This document shows, piece by piece, positions 21,807 through 33,162 of a DNA stretch of 64,000 bases; within the stretch, counting starts at the first letter, position 1, and each line of letters starts with the position of its first letter. The notes under the pieces are model-generated. The model saw nothing but the letters and a program-made list of their open reading frames with translations, was not told the origin of the DNA and made no database searches. Made by a program: the position numbers and the translations under genes. Source of the DNA: Agapetus fuscipes (Eukaryota; Arthropoda; Insecta; Trichoptera; Glossosomatidae); the NCBI GenBank assembly GCA_951799405.1, contig OX637337.1, forward strand, positions 18,846,347-18,910,346. The letters run 5' to 3'.

Positions 21807-24088
21807 ATTGGGCCAAGTGAACCAGGATGGGAGGTCATACAAGTATCTCTCATACATTTATTGCGTTTAGTAATTTGTGTAAATTTTAAAATCAGTAATT
21901 TTTATTAAAGAATAAATAAACTTTAACTCGAGTAACTTACGTAAACTAGAAGTAAACGCATCCCCGGATAATAATAAAGCAAAGTTTAGTTCGCTTAATA
22001 CACTTTCAAATAAAATAAAAATAAACGTTGAAGTAATATCACGGGCGTCGTCTTTGTTACCTTACACATGCTTTACGTGCCTCTTGCTTTCTATTGCTAT
22101 TTATATCTCACCCTATATTAGGACTTGAAATGAAGTTTTCCTCTTTCCGATTTAATTTTATTTTGAACATTTGAATTTTCTACATCTTGTGATGAGATGA
22201 TAAATGGTTATTACGTGAAACAGGTTATTGCACGTTGCGCAATAATGAACCTTTTGTGTGATTTTATATTTTGCGCAATGTGAAGTAAATTCACTTTACC
22301 TTAAAATTTTTAGACTCACTAAGCTCTTGAGGTGTGGAAACACACTAAAACAGCGCTTACCACATAAGTTAATAAATATAAAGGTATATAATTTTGGGGT
22401 GGAAGCGGCTCTTTAGATGGGTTGCAAAACTAAGCAATGTATCTCTGGAATTGACAATTTCAGTGCCAAGGAAGCAAATTTTATTGCTTCATCTAAAATC
22501 TGATTATTTGCATGGTATAGTTTCCTTTCTTTGGGCACGAAGTGATGTCACTGTTGCTAAGATTTTATGCAAACAAAAAATGGAAAGGAACTGAGCTGGG
22601 TTAAGGCAAATCGGGTCGGCACATGTGTGAAGAGATTGGGGTGGAAATAATCTAAAAAGTCGTAAATTTTGGTTTGTTATTTTAACTATCGTGGGACGTG
22701 ATAAAAATTTAGTTCACTCAAACGACAAAAAAAATTAAAAGGGATTTAAATTATGGATTTTGAGCGCGTGAAGTGGTCTTTTTTTTCGGAACCAATAACT
22801 CTGAGGAACGTTAATCTTTCAATTTATTTTTCAAGAAATAAAATTTTATGGTCGTGAAAGAAATAACGCTTAAAACAAGGGTGGGATTTTTTTTACACAG
22901 GACCCTTGATCTGTTCGTTTCCAGGAAATTTGGAGCGGCCCTGAATATTAATGTGTTATTTTTTTAGTTTTATGGGTCCATGTCGTGTTGGCCATAATAT
23001 TATTTTATGCCGTGTCGATCGATGGGGATCACTTGGGTTGCATAATATCATTCTGCCTTACGGGGGAGCCGGGTTTTAGTATTGTAATTTTTTTAAGACA
23101 CTTAATATTTTATATATTAAAATGTTATCTCAATTAAGTTTCAAATGAGCATTTATTTTCCTGGAATGGTGTTTTCCATTTCGATAATCTGCTATTTGGG
23201 TTAACTATTTTATCTGTTTAAAGTAACAGTTGTGCTAAAGTTTTGGGGGAATATATCGCCTCATTACGGTTGAATAGCGTTTGTTTGACGTACATTTAAA
23301 TTTAATATTAAATAAAACGCTAGGTACCTTGAATGGTTATACAAAACTAAAACTAGTGTGAATCCTAGTTAAGGTATATACTTGACATTGTTCCTTGACT
23401 TGTGGACCGGTATGAGGCTGACCACCCGTACGGTCGAGGTTGTTTTACTTTGCTGATGTCACTTATGTTTCGGGGGGTGGCGGTAAAAGTTTCTTTTAAC
23501 ATTTGGGGTTTGATTTGTTGATGCACACACAAAGTGTGATGGCCTGGGCTAACGTGCGTCTGATTGTGGGCGTGCATTAATTTCGAATCTTCGGTATTGG
23601 TACATCTTTGCAACTTGCATTGTAAAGATAGTTGAGTGTCAGGTACATTAAATTTGGGACAATTGGTTATTGTTTAGTTTTAGTTACTTGCCTGCGTTGT
23701 TGTATGGCAGAACTAAAATTTTGGTTTCGAATGCGTTTTCAATGATTTACGCACGAACATGGTTTAATTGAAAATCTTGGATCCCTGTGTAAGGCATATT
23801 CACTAAATAGTCCAAGTGTTTTTTTAATTCTTTGGGTTGAGGGATGAAGCATGACTTCAAGTGGGCCCGTGATTGGGGGTGGAAACGAAAGGACACATGT
23901 GTTACACACATGCGTTATGCGACACCTTATCGGGATTGAGCGCGTATAATTTGAAAAAAAAAGGGGCTTGGGGAGAGGAAAAAAGATATATGTCGACTTG
24001 AACCTGTTGGTTGAACAGTGAACGAGAACCTTGGGAAAAATTTCTCAAAATAACAAGATTGCCATTTTTCTAAATTTTTGGGGGAAAT
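21807..24088 (+). other. Internal region of the LTR element, no coding capacity
   Basis: No open frame above about 80 codons carries a retroviral-type motif. It contains a diverged Repeat A copy (23385-23640). The final third is unusually G-rich on the plus strand, ending TTTTTGGGGGAAAT directly before the 3' LTR. Confidence 0.65.
23385..23640 (+). repeat. Diverged Repeat A inside the LTR element
   Basis: GTTCCTTGACTTG, CGGTATGAGGCTGACCACCC, and the end CATCTTTGCAACTTGCATTG are recognisable. Many differences from consensus are A-to-G or C-to-T. Because the two LTRs look identical, this old copy was probably carried by the parent element before it moved. Confidence 0.65.
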
Positions 24089-26939
24089 TGTAGAGTTCTC
24101 TCTTTTTCAACCAATAATTATATCGCTATGACTTGCGGCAGATCTTGGGGTGGAGGAAAGGAGATCTCAAGGGGAGGAGAGGGAAGAGATGCACCCCTGA
24201 CGTTGCAAGGGATAGGGGACTTCGATCTTGAACAGCGGTCGATACAGATGTGTTTTTCGTTTTCAAAACACTAAAAACAATTCATTTCATTTTCTAATTT
24301 TTTAATAAACTCGGGGACTCGGATTTTGACTGGCGATCGATACGGATGTGTTTTGTTTCAAAGCTTAATAATATTATACTCATTCCGATTTTCTAAATAA
24401 TAAAAATATTTTATAAATAAAGGAACATTAATCAACAAAACTTTGAATACGCATCTATTGAACTTGAAATTTTAAATAATAACTTTTATAAATATTAAGC
24501 GCGGACATTCTTTTGATTTAATTTGACATTATTATCGTGAAGTGAAAAGTGCAGTGGTTATATTTCTTATTGGGATCCGGCCTTTCATTATTTAAAATTA
24601 AAATTAACTATTTACGTATAATACAGAGTTGTTCCTGAGCTGTTTTCCTGGGCTGAGTTTTCTTTGATTAAACTAACAGATTAACTAAAAATCCACTAAA
24701 CAAATTAACTAAATTTCATTGAACATATTACTTTATTTTATCTACATGTTGGGGTTTTCTTTCAGAGTTTCTTATCGCTGTGTATTTGGTTATAAATATT
24801 TACTTTCAGGGATTCATCGACTTACCTGTGCGGGGGAAAGATTTTCCTACTTATTTTCTTATCGATGCATAATTTGTTAATTATAAGTTTATTTCAGAGA
24901 TTCATTGACTTAACTAAGCGGAGGGAGGTTTTCTTCTTATTTCAACATAGCAATTATTTTCTATTTCTATCTTGATTCTGCATTTATGTACTAACACAAC
25001 ACACACAAACACACCAACGTTGACATTTTGTATTCATTTAGATTCTTGCCGGAATTCTGCAATGTTATATTGAATTAAGAAATGTTTGGTTCGCTTGCAT
25101 TCGAGATATACTGATTCCTGAAGCCAGCCGTTCCCAATGTCATTTCCTTACCGAATGGTCCTTCCTGAAATTTCCCTTGTTGTGGAAAACGGTTGGACGA
25201 GTTTGTCCGGTGGGTAGTGTATCGCATAGGTTTGCAAGATGATGGGACCTTTTGTCGTAGTTTATAAATGTGGGTCTGGTGTTGAACGTTCCACAGTCAC
25301 GGGAAGACCCTAGTTTCAGGAAAATTCCTGAAAAACTATAACATTCAATGCAGAATTACCTAATCACTCTTACACATTACGGAATGCTGTTCTCCTTGAG
25401 GTGGTGAGAATGAAAGAATGATTATGAAGGATTTGCATGTTGCATGAATTACCTATAAGTAAGGCCTGAAAGTAATCCATCTGAAGGTGAAAATGTATTC
25501 CAAACACACCATTACACATCCATCACACTAGGGGTTGGCCAAGCTAATAAAATACAAATTTCATAAATAAATTATAAACAAACAACTCTGCAGTATGTGC
25601 TGAAGCCGAAATGCCTGCAATCTCATATCGAGACACACAAAGAATAACGCAGATGTACTTAATGCAGTTGAATTTGAAAACCGCTGAGTGACCTTGGTCA
25701 TTATATGTTCCTGATCACAACAAAGTTCCTGAAAATTGGCAGCCGGCCTCTGGCCAAATACAACTGAATATGTTCCCGACCTCTGGTCGCAACGAGAGTT
25801 CCTGAAATGATCTGGGCTCACTCAGCTGGATTAATGTTCCATGATCTCTGATCATATATACTTGGAGTTTGCTTGGAGCCAACATTATTGCAGTAACTTG
25901 TAGCTGAACACACACAATCCAGACTAACCTTCCTGTCCCGTGGTTTTTTTGCAGCAAAAGATTACCATACGGAGAAGTTGGGTAGAGTACAAGGGGAATT
26001 GGAGGAGGTACTCAAAAGGCCGTTGGGGCCATTTGCCATGATTAATTAGAGTCATTTGATCGACGAGGGTGTCGAAATCTTAGATTCACGCCGCGTGTAT
26101 TCGAATCCTTTCCTTGAAATAACTAATAAAGGTCCATTTTGCAGTGCCTTTCAGATGACCGGTGGTCATAGAAAGATGCTGTAAAAGCCATGGACCTATT
26201 AACTTACAGGTGGACGCGCAAAGGTAAGAATTACAACAAAGAAGAGATCGCCTTGCATGTAATTACTTTCACTAACAAACTAAAACCTAACTGCCTTTCA
26301 TCTCGCAATTTTTATGTCATTTATGTTTTTATCTGAAAATAATTTCGACTACCTTATATTCCAATTAATTAAACTCGCACACATTAAGACCGTTCCGTAA
26401 TTAATAACGCTTAAATCTCGTCGCCTTAAAAATAATTGTAGTTCATACTACCTCATCTTTGATCGCGTAAACGCAAAATCAATACTCGTTATAATCTTAT
26501 AAAAAGGTAGAAATGTATGAGAGGTACACCTCCCAAAAAGTACTTGGGTTTGCCACTAAAGTAGATTTTGAAACGGTAAAACAAAAAATTTACACAACGT
26601 TCTGTTTCATAATCTTCCACACGACGAGGAGTCCTACCCTTAGCTAGACGATCACATAATAATTGGCCAAAAATAATTACTACCTCGGTAGGGGTAGATT
26701 GCTCTTCCAGCAACTGAAACTGAAGGGTGGAAAAGAATCGAAGCAGCCTAGTGCTATTCCTTCAAAAAAGGTTTGTTGCACTTGAATCCTGGTGACTCCA
26801 GGGTATTCTCCTGCACATTCGATCGCTCCACTTCTAATTTAGGAGGGAAAATCCCTCTTTCGCGCTTTTTCTCTTTTCGAGTCTCCCTTCGTCTGTTCCG
26901 CCGACCCCTTCTTCTTCGCCAGGGGGGGGGAACATTACA
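24089..26939 (+). repeat. 3' LTR (2851 bp)
   Basis: Every segment I compared is identical to 18956-21806, including the homopolymer of nine G near its end. Confidence 0.75.
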
Positions 26940-27172
26940 ATCCTAATGGTTAAAGGTTTGGAATCGTCATCAGAAGGCCGTGGGCTTGATTCCTGGCGGA
27001 ATAAAAAAAAAAACATGAATAAAAAAAAAATCATATATACTCTTCGAGCAGATGAAAAATTAATGTGCTTTTATCAAAGACATCCAGCCTTAAAGCAACT
27101 GGGTCTTACTTGAAAATTTACATTTTATATGGCGACGCCAAGCTCGCAAAAGGCTCGTGACGTGCAGTTACT
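26940..27172 (+). repeat. Rest of the SINE interrupted by the LTR element
   Basis: TAATGGTTAAAGG, then a degenerate B box (GGGCTTGATTCCTGGCGGA), a run of A, and the SINE body CATCCAGCCTTAAAGCAACT, GGCGACGCCAAGCTCGC. Same strand as the piece before the LTR element. Confidence 0.7.
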
Positions 27173-27319
27173 AGCAGGGTAACTCTTGCTGTTTTTTCTA
27201 AAAAAAAATTTATTCAATCAATTTACTGTTACGTAAGAACATTAAAACAACTGCAAGAATTGTCTTGCATTTAAAAAAAATAAAACTTAATGTAAGTTGC
27301 GATAATACTTTCACTTTTA

Positions 27320-27540
27320 TGATTCTCATTAAAATGCATGCCCACAAGCGGGCACGTGTAAGTTTGCGCTTACAAATGCCACATGTGGGCTTACAAATTA
27401 AAATCCAAATCTCAAATGAACCGATACCTTGCAACTTTTGCCGACCTTTCCTGAAAAAAGGTGACATTAGAAAAGTGAACCATTTTACAGTACCTATATG
27501 TGGTCAGCTTTATACTTACGTATAAGTCAAATAACAATGT
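27320..27540 (-). repeat. Repeat A copy
   Basis: Minus-strand words GCTGACCACATATAGG, AATGGTTCACTTTTC, GTAAGCGCAAACTTACACG in the expected order; the tail is missing. Confidence 0.75.
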
Positions 27541-27705
27541 TTATATTGTATTAAATTGAAAATTAATAAAAAATGTAGCATAAAAAACAAGGTATTAGGA
27601 TTGTTTTTTTTTGCATTTAAAGCTAAAATATATCCATTGAGAGTCAGGATCTTCCACTGAAGGTGAAATACTAACTGATTTTTTTTACGTAAAATGAATA
27701 CATAT

Positions 27706-27965
27706 CGCTCCCCCAGTTCTTGTTTACCGTATACGCCAATCTTGTCAAATATGACTTTTTCATGCAGTTGTCTTATAAATCAAATTCTACACAATCTGAG
27801 CTAAGAAAAACCGTTAAACTCGATAATGCGAGAGTTCTTTTAAATATTTTTAAAATAAATTTCTTGTTTTTATAAGACACATTGGTCCAGTACACATGCA
27901 AACATTGCTCATGTAAAATTTTCTCAATGGCGTAGGGTATACGGTAAACAAGAACTAAGGCAGCG
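27706..27965. mobile_element. MITE, 4-bp-TSD family, copy with ATAT duplication
   Basis: 260 bp from CGCTCCCCCAGTTCTTGTTT to the complement of CGCTGCCTTAGTTCTTGTTT. Flanked by ATAT at 27702-27705 and 27966-27969. No coding content. Confidence 0.85.
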
Positions 27966-27969
27966 ATAT

Positions 27970-29480
27970 TTCTCTTTTTTTCTGTTTAACTTATATTTAA
28001 TTCAACAAAGTCATTTAGAGAGAGAGAGAGTCTCTCTCGCATTATTTATAATGCAGAAACAAAAAGAGTTTCTGTAGAGTTTGTTATCTCCATTAGAGAG
28101 TTTAAAATGTTCACAATTTGTGGGCAAATGCGGACAACGCCGCCCAACAAATAAATCCTTCCTTTCATGCGTCATAATGAAACATTATGACAACAGAGAA
28201 ATAGAGATTTAGAGAGAGAGAATGATAGAGAAAAAGAAAGAGATTGAAAAACGAGAGAAAGTGTGAAAAAGAGATTTTTAAAGGTCTAAACTTTAATAAG
28301 TGGAAAACTCTTCTACGGATTTTTCCTTAGCCTTTTTTAGTCCACCCCTCAACGTAGGCCTCCAAATCTTCTCCATGCATTAAGTCTTCCTTTAGGCATT
28401 TTTTAGTTCAATATTTCCATGCGTTATTGGAGGAAATTGGCATAAAGTTACCATGTTTGCCAGACGAGTTGCGGAGTACCTGTTGTTCTTTGGGGATTAT
28501 TTTATTTCATCTCTACCCTTCAAGCAAGCTTGTCAAGCATTCCAATTGACGGGGCGCCTTTTTTAAGATGTGACAGATTCCTCTGGCTGTGTAAACATCA
28601 TCATCCTCAAAAGTACAGCAACCAGGATAGGTTTTGATCTCCTTCATTAACGATTTTTTCTCAAAGTCTTTCTCATCATGATCCGTGCTTTTGCAACACG
28701 AAAATTTGTTCACAGTTTATCCACCCATCTGGTTATGTACGAGTATCTTCCCGCTCCCTTAAATACTGATCGGTTTGTCACTAAGACTATCTTTTACAGG
28801 CTCTTATTGTTCATTTGCTTATTACATACAATATAATCAGATGATTTTTTGACAAGAAGATAGAAAGAAAGTCAGAGACAAGAATACAATTTTAATGGTA
28901 GACAGAAACTGAGATAGATAGATAGATGGATCGAAAGACATGAAGCAAGATTGATAGGAAGAAAATGTTCAAATACAGAAGTAATGAAATGAAATAAAAA
29001 ACGAAGAGACATTACTTTTATGGATCATTTGTCAAATGTAACCATCTAGTCTGCTGACTTGAAGAATGAAAAACATGTATCATTGATTAATACTAAAAAA
29101 TATAATTTATCAATGTTATTAAACAAAAGAATTGAGAGAAACATGGAAAAATAGATAAAGTGAACGATAAATTAATACTCAAAAGGGAATCAGGAGTTAT
29201 AGTTTTTAAATAAGGAGTTCAAGAAAGAAAGATAGAGAGACATATATAATTGAAGTAATAGAGATGGAACTGTAAAGGATCGTACAGATAGAGAAAAATA
29301 AAGATGCAGATTGAAATACAGAGAAAAAGGAAGGTTGAAGGCACAGAGAGAAAGCGTGGGAAGTGGGCGTGGCACGAATAGGTTAAATAATTAGTGTGAC
29401 GTTACGCAAGTTGAAATTGCCCAAGTTGAGCGTTGTGCATGAATATTTTACCGAATAGAGGGAGAGAGAGGGAGAGCGCG
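27970..29480. repeat. Degenerate GA/GATA-rich tract
   Basis: Repeated GAGA, GAAAGA and GATAGATA motifs (for example 28015-28045, 28205-28270, 28855-28935, 29215-29350, 29455-29475) on the plus strand, separated by ordinary sequence. Looks like decayed simple repeat. Confidence 0.55.
28327..28713 (-). pseudogene. Candidate protein-coding relic, function unknown
   Basis: One minus-strand frame reads sensibly for most of this span: 66 codons from 28713 (NKFSCCKSTDHDEKD, TYPGCCTFEDDDVYTARGIC), stops at 28513, then the same frame resumes with QVLRNSSGKHGNF and KEDLMHGEDLEAYVEGWTKK before a TAA at 28327. Amino-acid composition is mixed rather than low-complexity, unlike the surroundings. Two to three internal stops make it a pseudogene if it is real. 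I recognise no family. Confidence 0.25.
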
Positions 29481-29709
29481 TCTGCCATTGTGACAACCCT
29501 GATTCTATGATAGTGAACTAATTCGAGATACCAGTGTTATTTACGTGGAATACCTTTCCATCAACAATAGGTCTAAAACTATAATACCTACAATATAATA
29601 AGATAAGGAGCTCCGCCCCTGGCTGATACGCGGAAAAATTTAGGCCTTGTCATTTAGGCAACGGTTACATTGTAGCATGAATTTTTCGCGTTGAAATTTG
29701 TAAAATAAC

Positions 29710-29775
29710 AAATTAAGAGCCCTTGGAGTGACTGAATCACGAAACGGCGCTATAAAGAAATCATGAACTCATCAT
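29710..29775 (+). repeat. LINE-3-type 3' UTR end
   Basis: CCTTGGAGTGACTGAATCAC, GAAACGGCGCTATAAAG and an ATC-rich tail match the 3' ends at 1745-1800 and 32030-32090. Only the last about 60 bp of the LINE were inserted or remain. Confidence 0.75.
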
Positions 29776-30640
29776 CATCATAGATGGGAAACAAAAGCAC
29801 ATGAACTTTTTAGCGCATTATCTAATCGATAAGTTTTAAATGTATAGTTGTAAAATTATAAAGTTCATATTACGTTTTTGGGCACATCGGTTTGTTTAAA
29901 AAAAAAGTTATGATTTTTCATGTTTATTGAATGTACACATATATTTCAAATGGACCTTAGTTACATTATAAATTTGAGTGTCACTTGTCACTGACTTCTG
30001 ATCAATTTCTTAATATAGAATTCGTCGCCGTGTTATATAAAAAATGGAGCTTCTAGATATGCTGCCCATGTCTGCGGTTTTTTTCAAAGTTATTTTTTTT
30101 TATATCTTACAGAAAATTATATAGAAAATAAGAAATAGAACAAAAAAACAATTGAAATAAGTCCAAAACAGCAAAACGCTTACTCAGAATATAAAAATGA
30201 AAGTGAAGGCTTTGAAATCGATGAAATTTTTGCAAACAATAACGAGTAGGTCGTAGCCAGCTATTGCATTGAATTCAAATCTATCATGTAAATTAATGTA
30301 GAATATCATAGAATGCCGTTAGTTTTATCTGCCATTGCTCACGCCAATGCTATTTCCTTTTGATGTTTTATGCAGTAGAGTCCACACGATCCATCGAACA
30401 CTAATTGAATTTTCGGCCGCGTCATATTCACATTAGGCACGCCTTCAAAAACACTCATTGCCGAATTAGGGTGGATAAATTATCGACATCTAATACCGGC
30501 TACAGAATCGGCAATGTACAGGAAAATATTTTTTTCTTAGATATGACTTTAAGAACATGAATCACCGATTAAGGTAAGGGATGTTAAGATGATATGTCTG
30601 TTCTGTAGCTTTGTTGCCATTTACATGGGAGTACCATGTA
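29776..30640. other. No feature recognised
   Basis: AT-rich, no supported gene or family repeat. Confidence 0.35.
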
Positions 30641-30647
30641 CATATAT

Positions 30648-30704
30648 AACTGAAAGTGGTTTGAAATAGTACCATGATGGTACTATTTCAAACCACTTTC
30701 AGTT
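30648..30704. other. Perfect 28-bp palindrome with a one-base centre
   Basis: AACTGAAAGTGGTTTGAAAT at the left edge is answered by its exact complement at the right; the arms meet at TACCATGATGGTA. It lies 30 bp from a second foldback. Confidence 0.85.
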
Positions 30705-30734
30705 CAAGAGAAAAAGTAAAAACAACTTTGTTTA

Positions 30735-30893
30735 CGATTACTTTGAGTATATTTTAATTCCACAAACGGTTTCGCAAACATCCGTTTGCATCATCAGGTG
30801 GCATCAGGTGGCAGGTATTAATTTAGCCACCTGATGATGCGACCGGATGCTTGCAAAACCGATTGTGGAATTAAAATATACTCAAAGTAATCG
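30735..30893. mobile_element. Foldback with hammerhead-like cores in both arms
   Basis: Outer arms CGATTACTTTGAGTATATTT and complement extend about 65 bp inward with moderate divergence. On the minus strand, 30797-30769 has CTGATGA, a GCAAAC/GTTTGC stem with loop GGAT, and GAAAC. The plus-strand arm has CTGATGA but a damaged stem and AAAA in place of GAAA. One extra base sits between the core and stem II. The pattern fits the ends of Penelope-like elements, in which hammerhead motifs are known. Confidence 0.6.
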
Positions 30894-31690
30894 TAAAACG
30901 ATACGAACGACAACAAAGTTAATGCCTCTACAATCAATAAAATTCTTTCAGTTCATTCACAGTGTGTTTTTCACATTATTGTATTATTCCACTAGTCTAA
31001 TCTAGTCATACTTTTAAAAAAATCAGAAAAAATCACGAATAATCTGGAATCTGGAAAATAATGTGATGCTGTTTTTTTTGTCCAATTTATGTTTAAAAGA
31101 TACAAGTTACATTTTACCGCTTAGTGATCAACGAGTAGCATTGTCGTGGAGTCTTTTTATTTTCGCAAGTTATGACATAAGCTTTACGTCAACCACTTTG
31201 AAGAGTTTTATCTCTAATATTGAAGGAGAAGGCTCTCACATCTTGATAAATAAAAGTAAAAACTTACAAATAAAGACTTTTAGAACTTCAACCAAATACT
31301 GATATAAAAAAAAGAATTTTACTTTAATAGAATAGAAACATAGCCATTTCAAAACCCGGTGCTAAAGCCTACATCACGAGATTTTATAAAACTGAGTACT
31401 TGTTAATTTTTCAATGGGACGAAACTTCCTAATATCGCAATTCGCAAGGTTTTAGAAGGACTGTTCGACCAGCGGAAAGCCTCCCTAAAAGGTGAGAGAA
31501 AACTGGATATACTTATAAAAAGATTCATAATAATTTTTCAGAATTTATGGAAAAAAGAAAAAGAATAAATATTGTTTGCATCGAATCCCGGTATCACTGG
31601 TATTCGATAACAACACTAATAAATTCATTTTGTAGGATTCGTTTTTTGTGATATTTTTCATTAAACGGCGCTATTATAAAAACAGACGCC
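30894..31690. other. No feature recognised
   Basis: Short frame at 31063-31302 has no domain; AT-rich. Confidence 0.35.
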
Positions 31691-31699
31691 GAAACTTTG

Positions 31700-31855
31700 C
31701 TACGCTCGCAAATTGTATCAATTACATACACACAGTAATATCGCTTAGCGTTACACTTCACTAAGCGCGAGTGTAATCATTTCTCTAATACTTCGCTTAG
31801 TTATGTCTACACTGCTATGCTAAGCTGTGTATGTATTTAATATAATTGATGGAAG
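31700..31855. mobile_element. Imperfect foldback
   Basis: ATCAATTACATACACACAG faces CTGTGTATGTATTTAATATA, with an inner pair of CGCTTAG motifs. No target duplication could be fixed. Confidence 0.4.
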
Positions 31856-32009
31856 TGAAAAAGGTTTTTAATAACTTTGCTGCCAAAATGAATTGGTGGA
31901 AAAGAATCAAAGAAATTGTATTAGAGAGAAAAACAATCACTCTTATAATTCAAGTAAGGATGCTTCAAGCGGGGTGCGAGAAAAAATAGCATAGGTTGAT
32001 TAACAATAA

Positions 32010-33159
32010 TAATAATAATAATAATAGTTCTACACTTTTTTATAGCGCCATTTCGTAACTGATGTCACTTCAAAGGCGCTTCGTAGGAGTGTCCAAACAG
32101 AAATGTTTTTAATTGCTTTCTAAACCGCTCCTCAACGTGTTGTTCTTTGAGGGTCACTGGGAGGGCATTCCAAGCCATCAGAGCTGCGACACAAAAAGCT
32201 CGGTCACCGAACAACGTCCTTGTGGATCTGCCAGGGACCTGGAGCAGACTCGCGTTAGCGTCTCGGGACCTAAGTGTGCGTCCGCGAGTTGAAATCTCCT
32301 TCCTTTCAATCATGTCCACAAGGTAAAGCGGCGCCATTCCATGTACTGTCTTGTAGGTGAGCGTGCAGAGCTTGTATTGAATTCTCTCAATGATCCTGAG
32401 CCAGTGCAATTCCTGCAGAAGGGGTGTTATGTGGCAGAATTTAGACTTTCCGAAAATCAGCCGTGCTGCCGAGTTCTGCACAGACTGCAGCCTCTTGAGT
32501 TGCTTCATCGGCTGAGAGGCAAAAATCGAATTGCAGTAGTCAAGTCTGCTGATAACAAAAGCATTCACTAGGGATTTAATTGCCTCAATGGGAAGATATT
32601 TCTTGATGGAGTACAACTGCCGCAATCCAAAAAATCCTGCTCTCACGGTTTTACTGACGTGATTTTCGAAACTCAAACAGCGGTCTATCTCGACTCCAAG
32701 TAGCCTCACACTCATTGAAGGATGAATGTCGCTTCCGCAGATACTAATGGGTGTGTGACTGACTGAGTTTATTCTTCTCGCAGCAGCCATTCTGAGAACT
32801 TCTGTTTTATTAGGATTTAAAATGAGTCGATTTCTAGACATCCAACTGGAAATTTCATCGATGGAATTCGCCAGTCTTGCTTCGGTTTCATCAGCCTGAT
32901 CAGGTTTGTAGCTGGTGTAGATCTGACAATCATCAGCATAACAATGTATTTCCAGGTTCCTGCTCTCAACTATTTGCTCCAACTCTTTTGTATAGAGGAT
33001 GAAAAGTAAGGGTCCCAACACTGATCCCTGTGGTACACCAGTAGTAAGCTGAACAAAACCTGACATATCACTTTGAAGTTGAACAGCTTGGCTCCGATTT
33101 TTGAGATAGTCGGAGAACCACAGTAGAGCGTTCCCAGTGATTCCGTTGGCTGTTAACAC
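32010..33159 (-). mobile_element. LINE-3: 3' half of a CR1/L2-type non-LTR retrotransposon
   Basis: Minus strand. RT C-terminal half, short 3' UTR with GTTACGAAATGGCGCTATAA, and an (ATT)n tail at 32010-32028. The 5' end stops at the simple-sequence tail of a Repeat A copy (33163). It is the best preserved LINE protein in the window. Confidence 0.88.
32065..33159 (-). pseudogene. Reverse transcriptase, C-terminal half, LINE-3
   Basis: One 364-residue open frame. It starts after the first RT blocks, with ITGNALLWFSDYLKNRSQAV, then TTGVPQGSVLGPLLFILY and HCYADDCQIYTSY (YADD catalytic pair), the thumb region NPNKTEVLRM and VRLLGVEIDRCLSFENHV, and a C-terminal domain with ISRLDYCNSIFASQP, FCHITPLLQELHWL, GDRAFCVAALMAWNALP and a final HSYEAPLK. 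The endonuclease and the palm blocks before GNALLWF are missing, so it is a 5'-truncated retrocopy rather than a working gene. The open frame over more than 1 kb suggests a fairly recent insertion. The first codon is a truncation point, not a start. Confidence 0.88.
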
Positions 33160-33162
33160 TGA

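Larger units (their letters stand above)
18956..26939 (+). mobile_element. Non-autonomous LTR retrotransposon, LARD-like, about 8 kb
   Basis: Two direct copies of about 2.85 kb (TGTAGAG … TTACA, canonical TG/CA ends) lie at a constant offset of 5133 bp with no indel that I can find, enclosing 2.28 kb. Flanks are AGCC and ATCC, a 4-bp duplication with one mismatch. The joined flanks rebuild the SINE head GCAGCCTAATGGTTAA. A purine run GGGGGAAAT precedes the second copy (a polypurine-tract candidate). A TGGGCCAAGTG sequence 2 nt after the first copy could be a primer-binding site but I cannot match it to a tRNA. No gag, protease, RT or integrase motif is present, so it would need proteins in trans. 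The alternative is a simple segmental duplication. Confidence 0.7.

Noticed and set aside
18956..26939. Simple tandem or segmental duplication
   Set aside because: Less likely than an LTR pair: ends are TG/CA, a purine tract precedes the second copy, and the outer flanks rejoin into one SINE. Not fully excluded.
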